A stretch of 64,000 bases of DNA. It comes from Nectonema munidae. Taxonomy: Eukaryota; Nematomorpha; Nectonematoida; Nectonematidae. This document shows positions 54,104 through 64,000 of the stretch, one piece after another. A program made the position numbers and the translations under genes. Location of the stretch: the NCBI GenBank assembly GCA_030549495.1, contig JAUIRK010000183.1, positions 84,501 through 148,500 on the forward strand, given 5' to 3'. Within the stretch, counting starts at the first letter, position 1; each line of letters begins with the position of its first letter. The notes under the pieces are model-generated. The model had not been told where the DNA came from. It saw only the letters and a list, made by a program, of their open reading frames with translations, and searched no databases.

Positions 54104-57100
54104 GTATGTCTATTATTAACTGCAACCTTTCTACCAAACACGCAACTATTTCTTTTTTTTCTTACAGAGTGTAACAGGAATACCGGAAAGAATCGATGCG
54201 TCCAGTTACTGGAAAGTGGTGCCTGGCCACAATGCCGCAGTATCCACCCAAAACTTGCTTGGGTGAGTTTCTTGTTTACTTCAAGCTGTGCACAATCCCA
54301 GAAATCTATTTAACAATTATGTCTTTTGACTTTGGTGTAGGATTCCCAATATTTTTGGCTGATGCAAATGTAGTCTATTATTTGTGATTTTATATCAGTA
54401 CAAATTAAAATGTAGATATTTTAAAACAAACTTCTGCATAAAATTACTAAAAATGAATGCATAAGTAGGAAATTTTTTGAGTAACTAGAATTAAAAAAGT
54501 TCAAAAAATAATGCGAAATGAGCCTTAGTTTAAATAGTTTTAAAAGACATTACATTATGCTCCTTCGAATACACACCCAAAAATTGTAACTTAGAAATAC
54601 GTGGAATGGTATTTTGTCTTTAAACAATGATTAGTTAACAGAAAACAAAAATAACAAGACTTGAACAATCTAAGAATGAAAATGAAAATTTTCATTGAAT
54701 GCTGAATGGATAGCAAACAAAAAATATGAAAATGAGTTGTCGCTACCAACCTTGATACAAATTCCAAAATATATTTACTATATATTCCATGAATTAATGA
54801 AATAAACCTTCAAAAAAGTGTTTACGAAAAGTTACATGAACTCTCAGGGTTGCTGAGTTCAAGTCAAAGATTTTAAAGGAATGGAGACGGATAGTGGCAT
54901 TTTTTTTGAAAATAAAAAAATAATTTTAAATTTTGTTGGGATTTCTTTATTTAATTGAAGGCAGAAGTAAACTTGGGTTTAAATTTTTAATATTTGGTGT
55001 CTGAGTGGGAACTGCATTTTTGTAAGTACTTATAGTCGAAGTAAGATACTTGCCCTCCGATTCTCCAACCCTCTTAAGTGTTAACTTTTGATAATCATCA
55101 TCAATGATATCACAAAGTGAAAAATTGAAATCTCACAACTCAAACATATAGAAAACGAGAATTTAAATTTAAATAACTGCAAACCCTACTTCTAAATCAC
55201 GGTTATAGCAGGGGCGCACAACCTCAAAATTATTGGGGGGGGGGGGGGGGGGTGTGAAATTTTTTTCTTGCAATTTTCAAAATTAGTGGTCTGGAAATAC
55301 CACGGGAGACCAAATATTCAAGCAATCCTTTAGAATACAGTGTATTCAGCGCATACCTAAAGTCCTAAATTTATAAGACTACTTTATATTTTTTTTACAA
55401 AATTGGTGAATTTAAATACTATACTTCCAGCGAAAATATTTTAATTAAATTTGCATATCGAATATAGTGCGCAGAAAAAATGACCCCAATTAAAAAGTAG
55501 GAAAAAATGCCCCCAATTTAAAATTAGGAAAAAATGCCCCAACACAAAAAAATTCAAAAAATTATTAATTAAAATTTTTAAAAAAGATATTTCAAAGATT
55601 TTTTGTAAAAAAAAGTTAACTTTTCATCTAAAACATTTAAAATTTAATTAAAATAAACTAAAAAACTCAGCATACGACAATTTTTTAAATACAATTTTTT
55701 TTTTATAAAACAGCAAATATTTTTGGACTTTGTGTGTATCAGAACACTTTCTAAATATAAGTTGTATTTTAATTGATTTTAGGACACATTCCCACAAATC
55801 TGCACCTTTGATATTCTTTTCAAAAACTTTATAAAGAAAAAACCCTATAAATTAAGAAATTTAGCCTTTCAAAACGGTACCAAATAAAAATATTTATATA
55901 ATTAAAAAAATCCTGAAAATCATAAATTAGGGGGCATTTTTTCCTACTTTTTAATTGGGGCATTTATTTCGGAAGCATTTTTTCTGGAGGCATTTTTTCC
56001 GGGGGCATTTTTACATACAACCATCGAATATACACTAGTTTAAAAAAATCCAAAAATGTTAGGGGGTGGAATAGGCTTTTCATTTGAAAAATGAAGTAGT
56101 CTACCAGGCACATTACTGGAATTGATGAAAGGATATTTGATTCATAGAAAAAAACAAATAACTGAAGGTTGGATAGTTTTATATGAGTGAATGTATTCTA
56201 AAGGCAAAGAGTCTACTAGACACCATGCGATGTTTATATGAAAAAATGTGATTGATTCAGCGGCAATGGTATAAAACGAAGTTATAATTGGGCAAACAAA
56301 AATAAAACAAAAAATTAAGATCGCATTATTTCATTTTACTCAGCATCATTCAAAAATAGTTTAAAAGCTACAAAAAGTAAAATAACTGTTAACATTTTGC
56401 AATGATTTGCCTTTTATAATAACTTTTAAGGAAAAAAAGTCTATCAGAAAAAGTTATATAGCTTCAAAAAAAACTAAAAAATTTTAGAGCATAATTTAAG
56501 CTTTTTGAAAACTAATTTGACGTATCCCCTACAGCATACTCTATGGGTGGCATGGCAGGTTGGTTGAGATGATGGACTCAGCACGGAAGCCTCTGGATTC
56601 TATTCCTTATCGATACGAATTTGTTTAGAGTTTGACATAAGGGGTACATCAGTACCTAGTCAATGAAAATACATCCGCTGCACCTTACCTTTTACTCAAA
56701 ATTGAAAATTTTGCTACATAATTAACATAAGAGAGAAAGGAAACAAAATAAACTAATAAAGCAATTTTCACTATTAAATGGAACTGTCTGTTCTCAGAAA
56801 AATTTAAAAATAATAGGAGGCATAAAGAATTAGAGTTTATTTGATATTTTCAAATTTTTATAAGCAGCAAAAGCCAACGTTTAAGTAGCTACTAGCCCTT
56901 ATAATTAAAAAATTATTTAAATAACGGTCGACAGACATTTTGCCCCCTGACAAATTGTCTCATAGGCTATTAATTTCATCCATCTTTGCTTATTATATGT
57001 GTAAAATTATTAAAAAATTTTATATTCTTGTTTATTTTATCTCTATTAAATTATTTCAAATTAATCAATTTATCTCTTAATTTTTTACAATTGTCCATGA

Positions 57101-59013
57101 GACAAAATGTCTTATGAAAATAACGCGGCGAATTGTCCATGAAACAAAATATCTTATGAAAATAATGGGGCGAATTGTCCATGGGACGAACTTTCTTATG
57201 AAAATAATAGGGCGAAATGTCCGAGGAACTAACATAAATCAAAGTATACGAGAAAAGAAAATCATTGCGTTTTTTTGAATATTTCTGTCTACAAATAAAA
57301 TTCTGACAGCTGTCACAAATACATTAAGTACATTTTTAACAACTTGAACATTTTGTTTCGATACTATATTTTTATTATAATAATCAACAAATTTTCTTAA
57401 AAAAAGTGATTTGATTATGTACAGTGTTACTTATAAATTTAACAATCGAACATTATAAAAAATATCTCTGCTCAAATATTAAGCAAATAGAATATTCTTG
57501 ATTTTAAACTGAATAGATAATCAAAATATTCATTCCCAAATAACTATTGAAAAAAATTTCTTGACTTGAAAAATTAAAGTTTTCAAATGTTACAAAATGT
57601 AACAAACGTAGTGATAAAGATTAAGTGACTTTTGTTGAAATAAAATTGAAATTATTTTATTTATTATAAAGATTGAAAACTATTCTAAATTAACTCTAAA
57701 TGCAAATTAGACAGAAGCAGTGGTGTAGCCAAAAAAAAGTTAATAGAAGGGGCACAATTTAAAAACAAAAAACTTGCGCAACATTATTTATACTTTCTTA
57801 ATCCTTTCATTTGAGAAATTTTCAAAAACTGATATCGCATAAGACGCATGGGGGCACCATGCGGTACATAGGAGTGTGGGCACGGCCCCTCATGCCCCAG
57901 CCTAGCTACGACACTGCAGAGAAGAGAGCTGAATGAGATAGGGAGAGCTTAACAAGAGAAGAGGGCTTGAATGAAAGAAGAGAGCTTGAGTGAGTTTGGG
58001 TGAATGATTGAGTTTTAGCAGAGAAAGCGGAAGAGAAAAACAGAGGAGAGAGAACGAGAAATAGAATCACTTGACAGAAGATGAGAAAATCTAGCGTATC
58101 ATCAACATGTGTGTGCTCAAAAATACTACAAAGAGAAGACACTGTGATATAAACATTGCTTACTTATTGTGTGCATATTGAAGCAATTGATTATTATTAT
58201 TATATAGCTCTCACGCATCGTCTGTAAAATATGTTCGATAGGAAAAATGCGATCATCATACATGTTTTATAAACAAGCAGCAACTCATACTTATAGAAAA
58301 TTATTGGGGGGCGAAGGTCATTTTCGCCCCCCCCCCCCCCTGAAAACACATGGGGGGAGGGGGCGGTCGCCCCCCACCGGATGTGCGCCCCTGGGTTATA
58401 GTGGATAATTGTGAACATCTTTGTCTTTTCCTCGGCAAGATGAATATTTCGTGAAGTAGTTTAAGAAAATCATTAAGACTTTTCCAGATTCGTAATACGA
58501 GATAAAATGAAAAATACTTTGTTTCTCTAATTTTCTTTCTCATCATATCACTACACACGAACTCTTGATGAAAAATCCAACGCTGTTTTCCGATTAATTT
58601 TAAGGCATAGGGTGAATTGCAGCGCGAAAATCAAACTACAACACACCAAGACAAAGTGTTTTCTTCATAGCCACCTCTTTCGCTCTCCTCTCTCAAGCAC
58701 ACAAGAAGTCTCCTGCTTTTCTCCCGGAGATAGTGGAGATGATTGGCTCCTCATCTGCTCGCAAAACACCGACCATTGGCTCCTTCCCTCTTCAGTCAAG
58801 ATAAAGCACGCCGACACCGGCATGTACTTGTCTCTATCCAATGATAAGAAGTACAGTCATCCAATCAAAGGACACCATGAAGTGTCTGCCATCAAATCCG
58901 CCAACTCCAATTTCTGCACAGACTGGAAAGTTTCAGAGGGCATTTACATCGGAGATGAAGATTATTCTGAGGATTCAATTTTTTCTCAATCCGAAAAAAG
59001 AGATGAGTTATGA
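53994..59013 (+). CDS. SDF2: SDF2-like MIR-domain ER protein, N-terminal exon missing
   Basis: Soluble ER-lumen protein; the family takes part in ER quality control with DnaJ and BiP partners. Exons 53994-54103, 54168-54262 and 58611-59013 join with agreeing phases (0, then 2). The protein starts ITFVTYGSVFKLKCNS, then VRLHSQKVTYGSGSGQQ and SVTGIPERIDASSYWKVV; the last exon reads KCFLHSHLFRSPLSSTQEVS, then HPIKGHHEVSA, and ends SEKRDEL, a KDEL-type ER retrieval signal. These are the repeated LHSH and GSGQQ motifs of the MIR beta-trefoil. The signal peptide must lie in an exon upstream of 53994, which I could not place. The first visible intron is 64 nt. The next, 4.3 kb, holds element A, copy 2. 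The nearest animal relatives are SDF2 and SDF2L1; which one was not decided. Confidence 0.93.
54168..54262 (+). CDS. SDF2: SDF2-like exon, middle
   Basis: Acceptor TTTTCTTACAG/AGTGTA and donor TTGCTTGG/GTGAGT, ending phase 2. Encodes SVTGIPERIDASSYWK and VSTQNLLG. Confidence 0.92.
54846..55075. mobile_element. Possible GGGTTG-ended MITE
   Basis: CAGGGTTGCTGAGTT at the left and CTCCAACCCT at the right are loosely inverted, with GGAGAC- and CTCCGATT-type blocks. Related patches are near 30945, 33000 and 45240. No clear target duplication was found. Confidence 0.35.
55466..56022. mobile_element. Nested inverted-repeat element inside A copy 2
   Basis: Same insertion as in copy 1, flanked by ATCGAATAT at 55457-55465 and 56023-56031. 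It has fewer left-arm units than copy 1. Confidence 0.55.
56545..56693 (+). mobile_element. tRNA-derived SINE inside A copy 2
   Basis: GGCAGGTTGGTTGAGATGATG head, B box GGATTCTATTCC (one base off), tail CACCTTACCTT. Same position as in copy 1. Confidence 0.68.
57090..57240. repeat. 45-bp tandem repeat in element A
   Basis: Three to four units of the type AATTGTCCATGRGACAAAAT followed by TCTTATGAAAATAA. Inverted single units precede it (GACAAATTGTCTCATAGG near 56960). Copy 1 retains only those inverted units. Confidence 0.75.
57718..57916. mobile_element. Element with CAGTGGTGTAGC / GCTACGACACTG ends nested in A copy 2
   Basis: The inverted ends are typical of hAT-like MITEs. The flanks GACAGAAG and CAGAGAAG match at 6 of 8 bases. 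Copy 1 holds only its right half (to GCTACGTCACCGG near 13005). Confidence 0.5.
58611..59013 (+). CDS. SDF2: SDF2-like last exon with RDEL end
   Basis: Acceptor AAGGCATAG/GGTGAAT. Encodes VNCSAKIKLQHTKTKCF through RDEL and TGA. The pyrimidine tract is modest (CCGATTAATTTTAAGG). Confidence 0.92.
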
Positions 59014-59121
59014 ATTTATTTCTATCTACGCAATAAGCGCGTTTTGTGATTGTCTCCTTCATTGCCATTATCATATGTGCTCAAAGCTGATTCACTTTCA
59101 TATACACACATGATATTGAGT

Positions 59122-59127
59122 AATAAA
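59122..59127 (+). terminator. Polyadenylation signal of the SDF2-like gene
   Basis: AATAAA 109 bp after the stop, in GAGTAATAAAATAATC, with a T-rich stretch following. Confidence 0.6.
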
Positions 59128-59129
59128 AT

Positions 59130-61060
59130 AATCATTTTTATGTTTCTCCTTTTTTTTCAAATTATATTGTAATAAAAAAACTTTTTTCTAATGTATGCAT
59201 TAGAGTGGTGCGGGCAGGCCTTCGCGGATTTACCCACATAAGAAAATTTGCGACCAGGTGCGCGTAGAAAATTTTTGATTTGTGGGTAATATTTGAGATA
59301 AAAGGATTGGAAGATGAATCAGCAAACTTTATAAACGTCATTTACCAGTATAGTCATTAGCAGGGCAAACAATTTTTGACCCAAAAATCCCATTTTTTGA
59401 TTTTATAATAAAAGAAATTTTTCCACCAACTTTTTAAAGCCTATTTTGGAGTAATATTTAAAGAGTGACAAATTTTGTCCCTTCTTCAAGCGCTATTAAA
59501 GAGTGCCATTTTTTGTCACTTTCGATCGTAACCCATAAGACCTTTTTAAACTGTTCCTGGTTAAGGTTTCAAAGCTCTAATTCAAGAAGTATTTTACACT
59601 AATCTATTTTCATGGTGGAAAAGCTATAAATTTCCGAGGATGTCAAAAATTGCTCGCAATATTTTCTCCATAATTGAAAGTAGTTCCCTAAATGAAAGGA
59701 ATTTGAGTATGGCAATGCACACTCTTTTATCAAGAAGAATCGCGATGGAACCGTCAAAAATTGATGATGTTTCATTTCTAAATAGTGATTCAAAAAGATA
59801 AAGTTGTCTTTAATTTGTTTCTTAATTTTTGAATACATTGGAGCTCAGCGCTAAACGTAAAGGAAAAATAAATTCCATTTTGATTGTCATCACAGTGTGG
59901 CTGCGGTTTGGTCTTTGCAATGCAGACCCCTAATTCGTATCTAATTACATATTATGTTTATGGAATGGGTTCCGAAATGTCAGATTGAAGAAGTGAATCC
60001 AGTTTGATTTTATTTCGTTTTGAAATCAGAGAATAGATTGAGAACATAGATTTAAGCTTTTACAGTATTAAGGTTAAAAAGGAACAACAATTTCCTTACT
60101 AAAAATAAAATAAAGTAAGATGATGTTTGCAGTTTAAACGAATTGATTTTATCCGAACTTATTTTTTGAAAGAATGTAACGAGAAAGTAAACATCAAGAA
60201 ATATGCAAACATATATTGATGAATTATAACTCTCATATAGTATACTAAGACATTTTCTTTCTTGATTGTTTTTCACAAGCTTGAGATTCTGTAGACTCAC
60301 TTCCACTAAACAAATGTTTTAATAGCAATAAAAAAGTGATATTTAATAAAAATTAATTTGACTACTTTTTTCCCATCCAACTATTAATGCTAATATACAT
60401 TTTTTGAGGGTACCTTCTGTTATTAAGTTTGCAAGTTTCGCTATATAACAAGTAATTTTGTGTTTTCCGTTAAACTTTTATTGATTACATCTTTGAGTGA
60501 CCTTATTATCATTTGTAGGGTAGTCAAAAATTGACCTAAAATCCTCAAATTCTTGAAATTTTATGGTTAAAGATTGAGCTAAAAAGTGGAAATTTTCATA
60601 AAAAAAAATAAATAATAATTATTATTATAATTAAGGGAATTTATTATAATAATAATCAATAATTTTTAAGGAAAAAAACCTTATGAAAATATGCATTTTT
60701 TTATTGAAAAATCATTTGATAAAAAATTATTCAATTTTTAATCTAAATTATAAAAAAAAATTTTTATATTAACAAGAATTATATTAAATATAAAATAGTT
60801 TATAAGAAACAAGAAATTTAAACTTTTCCATGTTAGTCAAAATCATTTTTTGTGGTAATTTAAATTTTGCATAATTTCATACTTTATAAGTTTATTTTTA
60901 TTTTAAAAAACACAATTTAGTCTTGAAAAATTTTCCTTAAATGCAAAAAATTGATTTTATTGAGCAATAAAGTTTTAAAATAAAAAAAATAAAGATTTTT
61001 CGTGTATTAGTTCTTCCTTCTATCAATAACAAAAAAGCTTTTGCAATACTTTTTTCTCTT
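59130..61060. other. AT-rich intergenic DNA
   Basis: Nothing coding recognised. A GGTGCGGGCAGGCCTTCGCG patch near 59206 looks like a transposon end. The repeated TTTTTTGTCAC phrases near 59480-59520 are not explained. Confidence 0.4.
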
Positions 61061-61069
61061 TCCTTACAG

Positions 61070-61248
61070 AATTCACCCAAAATAGTTCACCTGTTAGCGA
61101 ATTAGCTTTCACGGGTGAAATAACGCTAAAACAGGTTTTCTCATTATTTTTAAATAAACCTATCCATACACAGCAAATCAAACATGCTCAATTTGATTCT
61201 GAAAATACTTTTGTCACTCTTGATTTACATTGTGCGGTTACTGTTTAA
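61070..61248 (+). CDS. Doubtful terminal exon of an unknown gene
   Basis: A strong acceptor TTTTTCTCTTTCCTTACAG is followed by a single open frame reading FTQNSSPVSELAFTGEITLK, then LNKPIHTQQIKH and a TAA. The other two frames stop at once. A donor CAG/GTTTTC at 61132 would make a shorter exon. No family recognised and no partner exon found. Confidence 0.25.
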
Positions 61249-61265
61249 CTTTGGTTAATTTGTGG

Positions 61266-63180
61266 TGAGAATCAGTGGCGGTTTTAAGACTGTCAGTGGC
61301 AAGTTTTTTCGCTGGACCCCATATTGGCCCCTCCACATCAAATACCTATTTTACTGGATTTAAAATTTACTCGAAACATTTTATAATTTAATTTTTTTGA
61401 GTGGGTTTTTAAATTTTGTTCCTTTTTAACTCTATATATGCCTAGCTATTTTGAAATTTCTCAGTGCCGAGAGAGAGGGGGTGTTTTAAACCCCCTTTTC
61501 CTCATTTCCTTTTTTTTATTTAAAACTGTGAATATAAACAAACTATTTATTGCAAATGTGATAAATTTATTTGTTTTGCAACTTGGTTTTCATTAATTTT
61601 ATCAAGCCTAAAAAATATACTTTGTTTACGAACTCAACACCTAGTTTATCGAAGTTGATATTATGCATTCTCTTTTTGCGTGAAAACAGCCATGGCCTTA
61701 CTCTTTGAAGAATTAACTTTAAAAATTTTTAACCTCTACCAATTTATAACTAAAGAGATTAATTAAGTATAATTAATCAGATATATTATAAATATCATTA
61801 AGACTTTGTCAAATTTTTTTAGGAAAACGTACATGAAAGGGAAATCATATATTTATGAGTTAATTTATAATTAATATACTATAAGTTCAGAAATATATGT
61901 AAAGTGTGTTATTTTTGCGTTTATATTTGTGTTGTGATGTCCATTTGTGCAGTGCCTGAAGAAAATTACATCTAGGCAAGTCTGGCGTCCAATGAAAAAA
62001 GTGATGAGAAAATTACAGCAACGCAAGACTCACGACAAATGTGTGTAGAAAAGCGGTAGTAAGATCACAAGAATATAAAATGTAGCATTCTTCTCCATGT
62101 ATCATCATTCTCCGTTTACGAAACTACTTACAATGAATTGACAGGCATTCTTTTCCACTTATATTTTTTGTTCCATCAGCTTTCAATGACAGATTGTTGA
62201 GTGATTGATTTCAAGTATTATTTTTTATAGAACAAAACTTTTTAAAGATGCAACTATTTCATTTTGTATTTTTGGTGACAAATAAGTGGAGTTTTTTGGA
62301 ATGGAAACTGCGATCCTAAATTTTTCTGATAAAAATGAATCATTAGATAATAAAATCATCAGTTAATATATTTCATTTATCCATATATTTAATTTCTATT
62401 TTGAGAATTTCAAAGATAAAAATAGTACATCAAACTTTCTCAATATTAAAACTTCACTTTTGGGCATAACTTACATTAATATTATTCGCATCACCCGATA
62501 TATCGACTTCTTCAGATGTTATCAAAAAAAATTATGTTGATAAATATGCTTTTAACAGAATTTTTTATAAAAAAATAATTTCAAAACGGTGAATATGTTA
62601 AACTTTGTGTTGAAATAACATGCAGTGAAAAGAGTTTTTTTTGACTATTTTGTGCTATATTTTTATAATGTTCATCAAATTAAATTAACTAAATTTTACA
62701 ATTGATAAATTTACTTTATTTTTATATCTGATTTAACTATGAATTTTAAAGATTTTCCTAATTTTCAAATTTAAATAACCTAGTTAAAACAACTAACTGA
62801 TCGACATCTTCATTAATGCAACTTTTTGTTTTGACAATGTGATATGAAGGATCTTTATAGAATTACTGTATATTTTGATCAAAATGAGGACTGATATTGT
62901 TTGAAATTCAGTTTCTTACATTTTGAAGACAGTTCGAACTCATTTTTTCGTGAACTGTATAATTGAAACTTCCGTTGATACTGTCTGCCTCACAGTCATA
63001 TCACAGGATAATAAGCGCATATCATAGGAGCATATGGTGATGATGAAAAATGAGCTGACATTCAAGCAATTGTAGTCCGGAATATTTTAATGGCAATATA
63101 TTATTTAATGGTTGTGAAGAATTACAACTTGTTGTGATTTCTGAGTGTAGTGTAGAATAGTTTGAAAGGGGGCAAATTTT
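61266..63180. other. AT-rich intergenic DNA with transposon end fragments
   Basis: CAGTGGCGGTTTTAAGACTG near 61273 and GAGAGAGAGGGGGTG near 61470 resemble hAT MITE ends; otherwise nothing seen. Confidence 0.35.
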
Positions 63181-63215
63181 TTTTTTCGGGGGGGGGGGGG
63201 GGGGGTACGCCCCTG

Positions 63216-63649
63216 AGTAGACTCTTTGCCTTCAGACTACATTCACTCATATAAAACTATCCAACCTTCAGTTATTTGTTTTCATTTGTTTTCTCTATGA
63301 ATCAAATATCTTTTCATCAATTCCTGTAATGTGATTGGTAGACTGCTTTATTTTCAAATGAAAAGCCTATTCCACCCCAAACAATTTTGGATTTTTTTAA
63401 ACTAGTGTATATTCTGCAAATTTAATTAAAATATTTTCGCTGGAAGTATATTATTTAAATTCACCAAATTTGTAAAAAAATATAAAGTAGTCTTATAAAT
63501 TTAGGACTTTATGTATGCGCTGAATACACTCTATTTTAAAGGATTGCTTGAATATTTGGTCTCCCGTGGTATTTTCAGACCACTAATTTTGAAAATTGAA
63601 ACAAAAATATTTCGCCCGCCCCCAATAATTTCGAGGATGTTTGCCCCTG
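63216..63649 (-). mobile_element. Element A, fragment, inverted
   Basis: The minus strand starts CAGGGGCAAACATCCTCG and follows copy 2 for its first about 240 bp, skips the ATGCCCC inverted-repeat element, then continues to GGCAAAGAGTCTACT. It is abutted on the left by a GTACGCCCCTG end and poly-G, perhaps a further element end. From 63650 to 64000 nothing is recognised. Confidence 0.8.
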
Positions 63650-64000
63650 TGTTCAATATATATGTATACGCGGCAAATATGTGTGTAAAACATTTTTCTT
63701 TTTGCTATAATTTTTCCACAATATTATGAAATTATTGAATCTCGCTAAAACCTGTCATATTTGTCACTTTTAGTTTATAGGTAAATAAAATAACAAAAAT
63801 AAGGCAAAACTTAGCAGTGGGCCCCGCGCTTCTCATTTTTGATTTTGATGATATATTGTAAGATTTTGCTAAAACGCAAGGTTCGCAAAGTAAAGTTACT
63901 TTGATCGTCATTTTGTGTTGATGAAAAAGTAATAAAACAAATCCCTTTTCTTTTTTCAAAATCTTATTTCTCACTTTAAATCTTTTTTCCTACCCACACT

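Larger units (their letters stand above)
55209..58393. mobile_element. hAT-like non-autonomous element A, copy 2, with exact 8-bp target duplication
   Basis: Ends CAGGGGCGCACAACC and GGATGTGCGCCCCTG; GGTTATAG flanks it exactly at 55201-55208 and 58394-58401. It is 3185 bp, about 680 bp longer than copy 1, and sits in the SDF2-like intron. Inside: the ATGCCCC inverted-repeat element (55466-56022, flanked by ATCGAATAT), a SINE (56545-56693), three to four 45-bp units around AATTGTCCATGRGAC (57090-57240), and a nested element at 57718-57916. No transposase. Confidence 0.9.

Overview
The window is AT-rich, intron-rich nuclear DNA of an invertebrate animal. The host genes are animal genes with canonical GT/AG introns, including one of only 64 nt, and the rest is dense transposon debris. 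An arthropod is likely: the Lasp linker carries the paired YDP motifs known from insect Lasp, and the transposon mix (hAT, piggyBac, mariner, Helitron, RTE-like LINEs, tRNA-derived SINEs) fits. A crustacean such as a parasitic copepod is possible, but this is a guess from gene and repeat character, not a species call.

Three host protein genes and one tRNA gene are supported. (1) NDUFS7 (complex I PSST subunit), minus strand, two internal exons at 5433-5667 and 3762-3941; the 3' exons lie beyond base 1 and the transit-peptide exon was not found. (2) Lasp (LIM-nebulin-SH3 actin-binding protein), minus strand, complete: eight exons from the ATG at 49630 to the stop at 19326, every intron phase matching, 457 codons, about 30 kb because of transposon-filled introns. 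(3) An SDF2-type MIR-domain protein of the ER, plus strand, exons at 53994-54103, 54168-54262 and 58611-59013, ending in RDEL; the signal-peptide exon was not found. (4) tRNA-Arg(UCG) at 40023-40095, inside Lasp intron 1 on the opposite strand.

Layout: 1-3.7 kb, LINE 3' ends in an NDUFS7 intron; 3.7-5.7 kb, NDUFS7 exons; 5.8-19.3 kb, intergenic, with a Helitron cluster (8.75-10.58 kb), a 2.5 kb hAT-like element with perfect target duplications (10.88-13.38 kb) and LINE/SINE remains; 19.3-49.6 kb, Lasp, whose introns hold a fold-back mariner, a deleted hAT, pogo/Tigger and piggyBac transposase relics, nested hAT MITEs and several SINE families; 49.6-53.9 kb, intergenic, with an RNase-H-bearing LINE; 54.0-59.1 kb, the SDF2-like gene, whose last intron holds a second, 3.2 kb copy of the hAT-like element; 59.1-64 kb, mostly AT-rich non-coding DNA with one doubtful exon and a third, inverted fragment of that element.

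The host genes are unrelated housekeeping or cytoskeletal genes and form no operon. The most interesting material is in the mobile DNA: a family of short TTAA-flanked elements with a shared internal motif next to a dead piggyBac gene; SINE families with different tRNA-like heads but a similar 3' tail; a Helitron-like palindrome with nine CCAAT-box repeats; and several insertions dated relative to each other by exact target duplications. I found no convincing new multi-gene system.
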